Part shown: piece by piece, positions 7,593-15,914 of the stretch
Layout: each line of letters starts with the position of its first letter
Numbering within the stretch: the first letter of the stretch is position 1
Source: Uliginosibacterium paludis
GTDB lineage: Bacteria; Pseudomonadota; Gammaproteobacteria; Burkholderiales; Rhodocyclaceae
DNA length: 64,000 bases
Assembly (NCBI RefSeq): GCF_039631355.1
Contig: NZ_JBDIVF010000003.1
Location: forward strand, 618,617 to 682,616
Reading direction: 5' to 3'
Notes under the pieces: model-generated
Seen by the model: the letters and a program-made list of their open reading frames with translations, nothing else
Told to the model about the DNA's origin: nothing
The model's database searches: none
Translations under genes and position numbers: made by a program

Positions 7593-9476
7593 ATGGCCCT
7601 GCTGCAGATCGCCGAACCCGGCTTGAGCGCTGCGCCGCACCAGCACCGGCTGGCCGTCGGCATCGACCTCGGGACCACCAACTCGCTGGTCGCCACGGTG
7701 GCCAGCGGCGTCACCCGCGTGATGCCCGACGAGGCCGGCAAGATGCTGCTGCCATCGGTGGTCCGCTACACCGGAGACGACGCCGGCATCACCGTGGGCC
7801 ACGCGGCGCAGGCCGAACAGATCAGTGACCCGCGCAACACCATCGTGTCGGTCAAGCGCTTCATGGGCCGCAGCCTCGCGGATCTGCCGGATCCGGCCGG
7901 CACGCCCTACGAGCTGCTCGACACGCCCGGCATGCTCAGCATCAACACCCGCGCCGGCGTGAAGTCGCCGGTGGAAGTCTCTGCCGAGATCCTGCGTGCC
8001 TTGCGCGAGCGCGCCGAAGCCTCACTCGGTGGCGACCTGGTGGGCGCGGTGATTACCGTGCCGGCCTACTTCGACGATGCGCAACGTCAGGCCACCAAGG
8101 ATGCCGCGCGTCTGGCCGGCCTCAATGTGCTGCGCCTGCTCAACGAGCCGACCGCCGCAGCGATTGCCTACGGACTGGACAACGGGGCGGAAGGCACCTT
8201 CGCGATCTACGATCTGGGCGGCGGTACCTTCGATATCTCGGTGCTGAAACTCACCCGCGGAGTCTTCGAAGTGCTCTCCACCGCGGGCGACGCAGCCCTG
8301 GGCGGGGACGATTTCGATCACTGCATTGCGGACTGGCTCTCTGCCACGATCAGGCTCGAAGCCCCCACACCGAATGATCTGCGCCTGCTGGCCTCGCTGT
8401 CGCGCCGCGCCAAGGAGCAGCTCTCTGCCAGCGACACCGCCATGCTGGCCGGCCAGCTCTCCAGCGGCCGCATGTTTTCTGCCGAACTGAGCCGCACGGC
8501 TTTCGAAGAGATGAGCCGGCCACTCGTCGCGCGCACGATGGCGCCGGTGCGCAAGGCGCTGCGTGATGCCAAGGTCATGCCGGAGGAAATCGATGGCGTG
8601 GTGATGGTCGGCGGCTCCACCCGCATGCCGCAGATCCAGGCCGAGGTTGCCGCATATTTCGGCCGTGAGCCGCTCAACAATCTGAATCCGGACGAAGTCG
8701 TGGCGCTGGGCGCAGCGATCCAGGCCAATATCCTGGCCGGTAACCGCGGCACCGGGGACGGCGACGACTGGCTGCTGCTGGACGTTTGCCCGCTCTCGCT
8801 GGGGCTGGAAACCATGGGTGGCCTGGTCGAGAAGATCATCCCGCGCAACTCGACGATTCCCACCGCCCGGGCGCAGGAATTCACGACCTTCAAGGACGGC
8901 CAGACCGCGATGGCCATCCATGTGCTGCAGGGCGAGCGCGAACTGGTGAGCGACTGCCGCTCGCTTGCCCGCTTTGATCTGCGCGGTATTCCGCCGATGG
9001 TGGCCGGCGCCGCACGCATCCGCGTGACCTTCCAGATCGATGCCGACGGCCTGCTCTCGGTCGCCGCGCGTGAAATGATTTCCGGCGTCGAAGCCCAGAT
9101 CCAGGTGAAGCCTTCCTACGGCCTCTCCGACGATCAGGTCACCGACATGCTGATGGATGCCTACGGCAAGGCCGATACCGACATGGCCATGCGCATGCTG
9201 CGCGAAGCCCAGGTGGACGCCCGCCGACTGATGGACGCTACGCAGACCGCGCTGGAAGAGAATGGCCACGAGTTGCTGAGCCATGACGAATACATGGCGG
9301 TTCAGCAGGCGGTGTATGGCCTCGCCGACGTGCTGGAGCAGGAGGGAGACACTGCTGCGATCAAGCGCGCCACCGATGCGCTCAATACCGCATCCACCGC
9401 CTTTGCCGAGCGTCGCATGGATGCCAGCATTCGCGCAGCGCTCTCGGGAACCAGGCTTGAGGAGCTTTCGGCATGA
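7593..9476 (+). CDS. hscA: Fe-S specific Hsp70-family chaperone HscA
   Basis: A 627-aa Hsp70. Nucleotide-binding signatures are AVGIDLGTTNSLVATV, IYDLGGGTFDISVLKL and MVGGSTRMPQIQAEV. The substrate-binding domain starts near residue 390 (LLLDVCPLSLGLETMGG). HscA normally needs the J-protein HscB to bind IscU and trigger ATP hydrolysis, but there is no hscB between iscA and hscA or elsewhere in the window. The stop overlaps the fdx start (ATGA). Confidence 0.94.
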   Translation: MALLQIAEPGLSAAPHQHRLAVGIDLGTTNSLVATVASGVTRVMPDEAGKMLLPSVVRYTGDDAGITVGHAAQAEQISDPRNTIVSVKRFMGRSLADLPDPAGTPYELLDTPGMLSINTRAGVKSPVEVSAEILRALRERAEASLGGDLVGAVITVPAYFDDAQRQATKDAARLAGLNVLRLLNEPTAAAIAYGLDNGAEGTFAIYDLGGGTFDISVLKLTRGVFEVLSTAGDAALGGDDFDHCIADWLSATIRLEAPTPNDLRLLASLSRRAKEQLSASDTAMLAGQLSSGRMFSAELSRTAFEEMSRPLVARTMAPVRKALRDAKVMPEEIDGVVMVGGSTRMPQIQAEVAAYFGREPLNNLNPDEVVALGAAIQANILAGNRGTGDGDDWLLLDVCPLSLGLETMGGLVEKIIPRNSTIPTARAQEFTTFKDGQTAMAIHVLQGERELVSDCRSLARFDLRGIPPMVAGAARIRVTFQIDADGLLSVAAREMISGVEAQIQVKPSYGLSDDQVTDMLMDAYGKADTDMAMRMLREAQVDARRLMDATQTALEENGHELLSHDEYMAVQQAVYGLADVLEQEGDTAAIKRATDALNTASTAFAERRMDASIRAALSGTRLEELSA

Positions 9477-9805
9477 GCACCATCACCGTCATTCCGCATC
9501 CCGAACTCTGCCCCACCGGCGCCCGCATCCAGGCCAGCAAGGGCGTCAGCCTGTGCGACGCACTGCTGGCAGCCGGCATCGAGATCGAACACGCCTGCGA
9601 AAAGGTGACCGCCTGCGCCACCTGCCATGTTTATCTGCGCTCGGGGGCGGCGAGCGTGAAGCCGCCCAGCGATGAAGAGGAAGACCAGCTCGACGACGCA
9701 TGGGGGCTTGAAGCCGATTCGCGTCTGGCCTGCTGCGTGAAAATCGCCGAGGGGGATCTCACCGTCGAACTGCCGGTGCATACCCGCAATCACGCGCGGG
9801 AGTAA
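9473..9805 (+). CDS. fdx: ISC-type [2Fe-2S] ferredoxin
   Basis: A 110-aa adrenodoxin-like ferredoxin. The cluster ligands are in EHACEKVTACATCHVYLRSG (C-x5-C-x2-C) and RLACCVKIAEGD. It supplies electrons for cluster assembly on IscU. It is the last gene of the isc-type operon and is translationally coupled to hscA through ATGA. iscX, which often follows, is not present; the next gene is on the other strand. Confidence 0.93.
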   Translation: MSTITVIPHPELCPTGARIQASKGVSLCDALLAAGIEIEHACEKVTACATCHVYLRSGAASVKPPSDEEEDQLDDAWGLEADSRLACCVKIAEGDLTVELPVHTRNHARE

Positions 9806-9938
9806 GCAGAACGTCTTGCGGCAGGCTCTGCCCTGCACGCCGGACACACCGCGGAAGGACACGGCGTGAGGCTTTTCTCCCGCTCCAGGCGTCTGCTTCA
9901 GGCTGAAGTCCTGCCGGCCGCCATGCTGTCGCGCGGCT

Positions 9939-10391
9939 TCAGCCCCTGCCGGAGCAGCTGCTGCCGGTGGCGGATCCCGACACGGCGTGCCCCGGCACGC
10001 GCTGCGCCCGATGCACGACCGGCCCTGCCCTGCGTCCCAGCCAGCGGCTTGCAAGCAGCCCGGCCATGAGCCCCAGCGCGCCGCCGGCGAGGCTGGCGGC
10101 ATCCCCGCCTGCGGCCCCCGCAACCATGCCCAGCACCAGACCGAGTGCCGGTGGCAGGTAGAGGCTGGCCGCCATGCGCAGCAGTTCGCCGGACGGCAGC
10201 GAGAGGCTCACCGTATCCGCCACCTGCAACTGCCCGGCGTCTGCCAGGGGCACTTCGACCTGGCGCAGCGTGCCGGCGTCGGTGCCGCACTGGCGTTTGC
10301 TGCGGCAACTGCCGCATGCCGCGGCGGCATGACTTTCGACGACCAGGGTGGTGCCCCGAATGGCGAGGATGCGGACTTCGCTGGATGCCAT
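9939..10391 (-). CDS. rseC: RseC/MucC-family membrane protein
   Basis: A 150-aa protein with an N-terminal Cys-rich cytoplasmic part (AACGSCRSKRQCG) and two membrane helices in the middle (LPPALGLVLGMVAGAAG and ALGLMAGLLASRWLG). RseC proteins are linked to sigma-E control. In other bacteria they are also linked to Rnf/Rsx function (SoxR-reducing system), which is suggestive here because rnf is nearby. The gene is convergent with fdx and divergent from nifA. The C-terminal 25 residues are low-complexity. Confidence 0.75.
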   Translation of the reverse strand: MASSEVRILAIRGTTLVVESHAAAACGSCRSKRQCGTDAGTLRQVEVPLADAGQLQVADTVSLSLPSGELLRMAASLYLPPALGLVLGMVAGAAGGDAASLAGGALGLMAGLLASRWLGRRAGPVVHRAQRVPGHAVSGSATGSSCSGRG

Positions 10392-10794
10392 GCTGCGCTC
10401 CCGATGAGGTTCGCCAGAGCCTCCGCAAGGGACGTGCCAGCGCTGTCATGCCTTGTATGAAGGCCGCTGGCACGGGAGCCATCCGCTTTGCCGGCCGGGG
10501 AGCGTCCTTTTGTCTGTACGGTCTGTCACTTTTGGCACCTGTTGTCAGGAATTGCCCCGTTCTGATGCATGTGATCCGACCATCCCGTCGGCCCCGCAGG
10601 GCGCCTCCCGCGGGCAAAGCCTCATCGCACAAGGGCTCCGCGTCAACCCGCTGGCCCGCATTCTTTCGGCATGCCGATTGCTAACGGTATGTTTGCTACA
10701 GATCAATTGTCTGAGCAGGGTTTACGGTTCCAGGCGCATTCCGTATCCGGGCGTTCCGGCCCCCCGGGCCGCCCAGTTTGCAAAGGCACGCATC
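10392..10794. other. rseC / nifA divergent upstream region
   Basis: A 403-bp spacer. An open frame continues upstream of nifA to 10453, but its translation is unlike the NifA N-terminus, so I treat it as leader. It contains one candidate -24/-12 element at 10667. No exact TGT-N10-ACA site was found; TGT-N10-ACT begins near 10516. Confidence 0.5.
10667..10682 (+). promoter_or_regulatory. Candidate sigma-54 promoter of nifA
   Basis: CGGCATG-CCGA-TTGCT, with GG at 10668-10669 and GC at 10680-10681 in the 12-bp phase. The -12 block is perfect and the first base of the -24 block is C instead of T. It would give a leader of about 100 nt before the nifA start. It could reflect NtrC- or NifA-driven control of nifA. 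Confidence 0.5.
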
Positions 10795-12474
10795 ATGATC
10801 GCGACCGCAGGAAACAGGGCTTCCGAATCGCGGGCTTCACTCGAGCTCGTCACCGTTTATGAAATCAGCAAGATCCTGACATCCTCTCTGGATGTATCGC
10901 GTACCTTGCGCGAATCCCTCAACGTGCTGCAAAGCCTGCTGGGCTTCCGCCGCAGCATGGTCCTCCTCAAGGAAGAAGACGAAGACGAGCTCGAGCTCTT
11001 CGTATCGGTGGGCCTCAACGCGGCCGAGGCGCAGCTTGCGCGATACCAGCCGGGCGAAGGTGTCATCGGGCGCGTCTTCTCGCTGGGCACACCGAATGTG
11101 ATTCCCGACATCGCGAGCGAGCCGCTGTTTCTCAACCGGACGGGGTCGCTGGACGAGAATGCAGGAGGTCCGCCGACGGCATTCGTGGCAGTGCCGATCC
11201 GTACTGCGACCCATGTGATCGGTGTGCTGACCATCGACCGCAAGGGGGAAGACTCCGGCGGCTATGCGCGCGACCTGCGACTGCTCTCGATGGTGGCCAA
11301 CCTGATCGGCCAGGCGGTCACCCTGAGACGCATCGTGACCGAAGATCGCGAGCGGCTGATCCTGCAGACCGAACACGAACGCGATGCCCGCAACAAGACC
11401 GTGTTCACGCTCGACAACGTGGTGGGCGCTTCCGAGCGCATGCAGCAGGTGTTCGCCGAAGCGCACATGGTGGCGCCTTCACGCTCGACCGTACTGCTGC
11501 GCGGCGAAAGCGGCACCGGCAAGGAAGTGATTGCCCGCGCGGTGCATGAGCTTTCACCGCGGGCGAACAAGCCCTTCGTCAAGGTCAATTGCGCCGCACT
11601 CTCCGAAACCCTGCTCGAGTCGGAACTCTTCGGGCATGAGAAAGGGGCCTTCACCGGCGCAGCCGGCGTACGCAAGGGGCGCTTCGAGATGGCCGACGGC
11701 GGTACGCTCTTCATGGATGAGATCGGCGACATTTCGCCGGCTTTCCAGACCAAGCTGCTGCGCGTGCTGCAGGAACGGGAGTTCGAGCGCGTCGGCGGCA
11801 ACAAGCCGATCAAGGTCGATGTGCGGCTGATCTGCGCCACCAACCGCAATCTGGAGAAGATGGTCAGTGCCGGCACCTTCCGCTCCGATCTCTACTTCCG
11901 GATCAATGTCATCAGCATTTTCCTGCCGCCGCTGCGCGAAAGGCCGAACGACATTCCTGCCCTGGCGAGCCATTTCCTGCAGCGTTTCAATGAAGAGAAC
12001 GATCGCCATATCGCGCTGACTGATGCGGCCCAGGGCGTGCTTCAGCATTGCTACTGGCCGGGCAATGTGCGCGAACTGGAGAACTGCATCGAGCGTGTCG
12101 CCACCATGACCCGCACTGATCGGGTCGATATGCACGACTTCCCCTGCACCCACAACCGCTGCCTCACGCAGGTGCTCCACTTCGTGAAGAAGGACGATGC
12201 GGTCGCGCCCGCGGAAGCAGGCGCCGTTGGTCTCGAGGCGCCTCAGGCGCCTGCCGGTTTCACGCCCGGCGCCAGCCCTGCCACGCCCGCCTCATCTGCT
12301 CCGGCGGGCAGCGCTGCTGCGGATGGCAAACCCGAAGGCGAACGCGAGCGCCTGATCTGGGCCATGGAGCAGGCGCGCGGGGTGCGTGCCAAGGCGGCCC
12401 GCCTGCTCAACATCACCGGGCGCCAGATGGGTTACGCGCTGAAGAAGTACGACATCCAGGTCAGGCGCTTCTGA
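10795..12474 (+). CDS. nifA: NifA, sigma-54-dependent nif activator with the oxygen-sensitive Cys motif
   Basis: A 559-aa regulator of nif promoters: GAF domain (about residues 25-175), AAA+ domain (205-440) and C-terminal Fis-type helix-turn-helix (KAARLLNITGRQMGYAL). The Walker A is GESGTGKE and the sigma-54 contact loop is GAFTGA. From the end of the AAA+ domain the cysteines fall as C-x11-C-x19-C-x4-C (LQHC, ENC, DFPC, NRC), the pattern of oxygen-sensitive NifA proteins that do not need NifL. No nifL is adjacent. A 60-residue Ala/Pro-rich linker precedes the HTH. The start MIATAGN was chosen for domain fit. Confidence 0.95.
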   Translation: MIATAGNRASESRASLELVTVYEISKILTSSLDVSRTLRESLNVLQSLLGFRRSMVLLKEEDEDELELFVSVGLNAAEAQLARYQPGEGVIGRVFSLGTPNVIPDIASEPLFLNRTGSLDENAGGPPTAFVAVPIRTATHVIGVLTIDRKGEDSGGYARDLRLLSMVANLIGQAVTLRRIVTEDRERLILQTEHERDARNKTVFTLDNVVGASERMQQVFAEAHMVAPSRSTVLLRGESGTGKEVIARAVHELSPRANKPFVKVNCAALSETLLESELFGHEKGAFTGAAGVRKGRFEMADGGTLFMDEIGDISPAFQTKLLRVLQEREFERVGGNKPIKVDVRLICATNRNLEKMVSAGTFRSDLYFRINVISIFLPPLRERPNDIPALASHFLQRFNEENDRHIALTDAAQGVLQHCYWPGNVRELENCIERVATMTRTDRVDMHDFPCTHNRCLTQVLHFVKKDDAVAPAEAGAVGLEAPQAPAGFTPGASPATPASSAPAGSAAADGKPEGERERLIWAMEQARGVRAKAARLLNITGRQMGYALKKYDIQVRRF

Positions 12475-12493
12475 GCCTGAGGCGGCCCGGGGC

Positions 12494-13090
12494 ATGAGCT
12501 GGCCGCCCGAGACGCTGCAGACGGCCCGGCTGCGTTTGCGCAAGCCCCTCGCGTCCGATGCGGAGGCGGTCTTCGGGCAGCTCTCGGGTGACGCCGAGGT
12601 CACCCGCCATCTTGGCTGGCTGACCCATCATGAGCTCGCGCAGAGCCGCCAGCAGATCAGTCTGGATCTGTTGCGCTGGAGCCGGGGCTCCGCATGGACC
12701 TGGATCGTGGAGCTCGATGCGCATCCCGTTGGCATGTTCCGGTATTCGCTGGTGGAACCCCACATGTTGCGCATCGGCGTGATGCTGGCGCGCCGGCATC
12801 ACGGTCAGGGTCTCATGAGCGAAGTGACTCGCAGGATGATCGACGAGGCCTTTCGCGTGTCGGCCTTCCACCGCATCGAGGCGCTGTGCGACGCAGACAA
12901 TCTGCCCTCGCGACGCATGCTCGAACGCGCGGGGCTGCGTTGCGAAGGCCGTCTGGCCAGCTGCATCATCCACCCGAACCTCTCGAGCCTGCCGCGTGAC
13001 GCGTGGCTGTATGCAATCAGCCGCCAACAGGCGCAAGATGCCGCCTTGATTCATCCGCACCGGATTCCTCTTGAACCTTCCGCTCCCTGA
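12494..13090 (+). CDS. GNAT-family N-acetyltransferase (RimJ/RimL-like)
   Basis: A 198-aa protein that begins like RimJ/RimL enzymes (LQTARLRLRKPLASDAEAVF). It has the acetyl-CoA loop region RRHHGQGLMSEVTRRMIDEAF and the C-terminal signature NLPSRRMLERAGLRCEGRL. It starts 20 bp after the nifA stop and could be read through from it. The substrate cannot be told from the sequence. The end overlaps the next gene by about 20 bp. Confidence 0.85.
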   Translation: MSWPPETLQTARLRLRKPLASDAEAVFGQLSGDAEVTRHLGWLTHHELAQSRQQISLDLLRWSRGSAWTWIVELDAHPVGMFRYSLVEPHMLRIGVMLARRHHGQGLMSEVTRRMIDEAFRVSAFHRIEALCDADNLPSRRMLERAGLRCEGRLASCIIHPNLSSLPRDAWLYAISRQQAQDAALIHPHRIPLEPSAP

Positions 13091-13664
13091 TTCGCCATCG
13101 GTTGCGCGCAATCGCGATGTCATACTCGACGTGCTGCGCGAACATCTCGCAGCCGCCCGCAGCGTGCTGGAGATCGGCAGCGGTACGGGGCAGCATGCCA
13201 TTCATTTTGCGGCGGCCATGCCGCACTTGCGCTGGCAATGCAGCGACCGCGCCGAGGCCCTGGCCGGCATTGCCGGCTGGCTTGCGCAAGCCGGCCTGCC
13301 GAATACCCCCGCCCCGCTCGAACTCGACGTTTCAGGCCCATGGCCCGAAGGCTGTCATGACGCCGTTTTCAGCGCCAATACGCTGCACATCATGGCCTGG
13401 GCTCAGGTGGAGGCGTTCTTCCGGCAGATCCCGGCCGTGCTGAACCCCGACGGCAGGCTCGTCATCTACGGCCCCTTCAACTATCAGGGGCGCTACACGA
13501 GCAGCAGCAATGCCGAGTTCGACGGCTGGCTCAAGGCGCGCGCCACGCATCAGGGCATCCGTGACTTCGAGGCGGTGCAGCAGCTGGGCCAGCAGGCAGG
13601 CCTCACGCTCGTGGAGGACCGCGCCATGCCGGCCAACAACCGCTGTCTGGTCTGGGTGCGCTGA
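13071..13664 (+). CDS. DUF938-family putative SAM-dependent methyltransferase
   Basis: A 197-aa protein with the class I methyltransferase motif SVLEIGSGTGQHAIHFA. Family-typical blocks are VFSANTLHIMAW and LVIYGPFNYQGRYTSSSN. DUF938 proteins are conserved in proteobacteria without a proven substrate. It overlaps the GNAT gene, so the two are co-translated. No nif-specific signal is seen. Confidence 0.85.
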   Translation: MNLPLPDSPSVARNRDVILDVLREHLAAARSVLEIGSGTGQHAIHFAAAMPHLRWQCSDRAEALAGIAGWLAQAGLPNTPAPLELDVSGPWPEGCHDAVFSANTLHIMAWAQVEAFFRQIPAVLNPDGRLVIYGPFNYQGRYTSSSNAEFDGWLKARATHQGIRDFEAVQQLGQQAGLTLVEDRAMPANNRCLVWVR

Positions 13665-13698
13665 GCCCGGGCTTGCTGCGCTTGCGCTGCCTCGTGCC

Positions 13699-14292
13699 TC
13701 AGCCGAGCGCCTTGCGGATGTCCGCCATGAAACGCTGACTTTCTTCCTTCGTGGCCAGATTCGAGGCGAGTTGCACCAGCCCCTGCTGCAGGCTGTTGCC
13801 ATTCTCGAAGGCCTCATCACACAGGATGCCGGCAATCGGCCCCAGATACAGCAGGGCGATGTCCTGGATGCTCTGGCGCTGGCGCTCGCTCGGCCCGCTG
13901 CCCTGAGTGGTCGCCGCAGCAGCTGCAGTCCTGGCTGGCGGCGTGTATTTCACGCTGTGTTCGAAACCGCCCTGCAACCATTGCAGGGAACTCTCGCTCA
14001 GGGCGGTCCGGCCTGCAGGGCCGGCCACGCCGGCCTGGAATCTGGAGCGCGCCGCATTCACGTTGCCCAGACGCTGCACGGCCTCGTCATTGCGCAGCAT
14101 CCTGAACTGCACATCCTCCACCACCCCGCCCTGCACGCGGATCGTGCAGGAATGGTTTTCCTCGGTCACCACGAACAGGAAGCCGCTGGCTTTCTGACTG
14201 ATGAGTGTCTTGAGCTCGCGCAGGATCTCAATCAGCGGCCTGAATTCATTTGACATGGCAGGTCCCTTTCCGGAATGGGCGATGGTGCTCAT
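13699..14292 (-). CDS. Conserved protein of unknown function, coupled to the Cache-HAMP receptor
   Basis: A 197-aa soluble protein without a signal peptide or membrane segment. The N-terminal 60 residues (FLFVVTEENHSCTIRVQGGVVEDVQF) look like a small beta domain. An Ala/Thr-rich linker follows, then a helical C-terminal part. I cannot assign a family. The start at 14292 overlaps the upstream receptor gene by ATGA; an alternative start at 14256 (MSNEFRPL) has an AAGGGA site. The tight coupling suggests that it is the output or partner of the membrane sensor. Confidence 0.65.
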   Translation of the reverse strand: MSTIAHSGKGPAMSNEFRPLIEILRELKTLISQKASGFLFVVTEENHSCTIRVQGGVVEDVQFRMLRNDEAVQRLGNVNAARSRFQAGVAGPAGRTALSESSLQWLQGGFEHSVKYTPPARTAAAAATTQGSGPSERQRQSIQDIALLYLGPIAGILCDEAFENGNSLQQGLVQLASNLATKEESQRFMADIRKALG

Positions 14293-15422
14293 GAACGCTT
14301 CGCGAGGCGTTCCATGGCCAGGCGCACACTGTTGGAGAGTCGTGCGATGGCACGCGCCAGCGTGCCGATCTCGTCCTTCAGATCCACTTCGGCGATCGAG
14401 TGCTCCCAGCGGCCGAGACTCAGCTCCTCGGCCACCTTGGTCAGACGCTGCACCGGGCTCAGCACGCGCTTCCAGATGAGCATCGACTGCAGGCTCAGCA
14501 ACACCACGCAGACGATCAGCCCGAGGCCGGCAATCCAGAGGGATTGACGGACGATGACGGCATTCACATCCCGCTTCGGGTAGGCCGACACCAGCGTGAA
14601 GCCCCAGCCTGGCACCTCTTCGCTGCTCACCACCCAGTCGTCCGGATGCAGCTTCACGATCTGGGCCATGTCTTCAGCCGACACAATGCCCTCGCCCTTC
14701 GAGCTGAAGCGCAGCGTGCCCTTGCTGTCGAACAGGGCGATGAAGCCGGAATCGAGCACGCGGCTGCTGCTCACCACCGCATCGAGTTCGGCCATGTCTG
14801 TCTTGTAGCCGACGTAGAAAATCCCGATCGGCGGGCGAGCATTGCCGGCCAGAATCGGTTCATAGCCGGTCACATAAGGCGTGCCCAGGATATCGACCAC
14901 TCCATAGAAGCTCTCGCCCTGCTGGATCCGGCCGATGACCTTGCCTTTCGGATCGAGCACCGTACCGACTGCGCGCGAACCGTCATCCTTCTTCACATTG
15001 GTCGAGATGCGCACATAGTCGTCGCCGGTGCGCGAGAAGATGGTGGCGGTCCCTTGCATCGTATCGGTGACGTTGTCGACCAGTGTGTTGTTGCCCCCGA
15101 CTTCCCGGGCGCCGAACAGCAGGTTGGTCGCCGTGCGGCCACCCAGCTCCACCGGGCCGCCGCTGCCGGCAGGCCCCATGGCTGCAGCCTGCTGGCGCAG
15201 CAGACGCATCGAGCTCTGCACGCGTTCGATCATGATCGAGCGGGTCACCGCGAATAGGCTCTGCAGCGCCGAGGTCTGCTGCTTGATCGAATGCTCGGCC
15301 TCATCGTGGGCGTTGTTGGCGGCGATGCTGGCCAGCACCGCGGTCAGCGCCACGACCACCACAATGACAAGCGCGAGAACGGGCAACAACAGCCTGACTC
15401 GCAGGGATTCCTGAAGCTTCAT
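14289..15422 (-). CDS. Membrane receptor with a Cache domain and HAMP, no output domain
   Basis: About 377 aa from MKLQESLR. An N-terminal helix (LLLPVLALVIVVVVALTAVL) is followed by a periplasmic Cache-type sensor region (GTVLDPKGKVIGRIQQGESF). A second helix lies near residue 305 and a HAMP segment (RVLSPVQRLTKVAEELSLG) near 325. The chain ends just after HAMP, without the methyl-accepting, kinase or cyclase domain normally found there. The start at 15422 is preferred to 15449. An FNR-type site lies about 98 bp upstream. Confidence 0.8.
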   Translation of the reverse strand: MKLQESLRVRLLLPVLALVIVVVVALTAVLASIAANNAHDEAEHSIKQQTSALQSLFAVTRSIMIERVQSSMRLLRQQAAAMGPAGSGGPVELGGRTATNLLFGAREVGGNNTLVDNVTDTMQGTATIFSRTGDDYVRISTNVKKDDGSRAVGTVLDPKGKVIGRIQQGESFYGVVDILGTPYVTGYEPILAGNARPPIGIFYVGYKTDMAELDAVVSSSRVLDSGFIALFDSKGTLRFSSKGEGIVSAEDMAQIVKLHPDDWVVSSEEVPGWGFTLVSAYPKRDVNAVIVRQSLWIAGLGLIVCVVLLSLQSMLIWKRVLSPVQRLTKVAEELSLGRWEHSIAEVDLKDEIGTLARAIARLSNSVRLAMERLAKRS

Positions 15423-15914
15423 CGAATGACTCCGTTGGGGATATTTCATCGTTTCCGGCAGGCCGGCTTATGCCCTGATGTTAACAGCCGCCCCTTCGGG
15501 CAATCGTCGTTGTTTGATTAGGATCAATATATCGATTCCGCGAATTCCGTCGGCTTTTCCTTGTTTTCAAACGTTTTTCATGATTGAGCCGACCCTCTTC
15601 GGCTCGACACCCGGCAGGTGGGTCTGGATGGACGGTACGCATGGCGCGGGCAGTGGCGGAATCGGCAGGATCAGCGCGAATGAGCCCTCCCCTTGCAGGC
15701 TGTCGTGCATCGCGACACATCCTGGCGGCATGCAAGCCTGCTGTCAGGAAAGGCCGCAGCCCTTGCGCTGCAAGCCTTTCGGGGGAACGCGCCGCCCGCG
15801 CCCGAAACATCCGCTTACATCCGCTTGCAGGCCTGTTGCATGCGGAAGCGGACGGCTTACATCTCTGGCTTTGAATACGCCCACCGGATGTCCGGTGCTT
15901 CAAGGAGTCAGAAC
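15423..15914. other. Intergenic region between the receptor gene and the outer-membrane protein gene
   Basis: A 492-bp spacer between divergent genes. It contains a perfect FNR/Anr palindrome (listed separately). Open frames crossing it on both strands have proline/arginine-rich translations without similarity and appear to be chance. Nothing else was recognised. Confidence 0.5.
15514..15527. promoter_or_regulatory. FNR/Anr-type binding site
   Basis: TTGATTAGGATCAA is a perfect match to TTGAT-N4-ATCAA. The centre lies about 98 bp upstream of the Cache-HAMP gene (minus strand) and about 394 bp upstream of the outer-membrane gene, so the receptor operon is the likelier target. It would mean induction or repression at low oxygen. 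Confidence 0.75.

Noticed and set aside
10533..10548. TGGCACC upstream of nifA as a -24 element
   Set aside because: The -12 block at the correct distance does not contain GC; the candidate at 10667 fits better.
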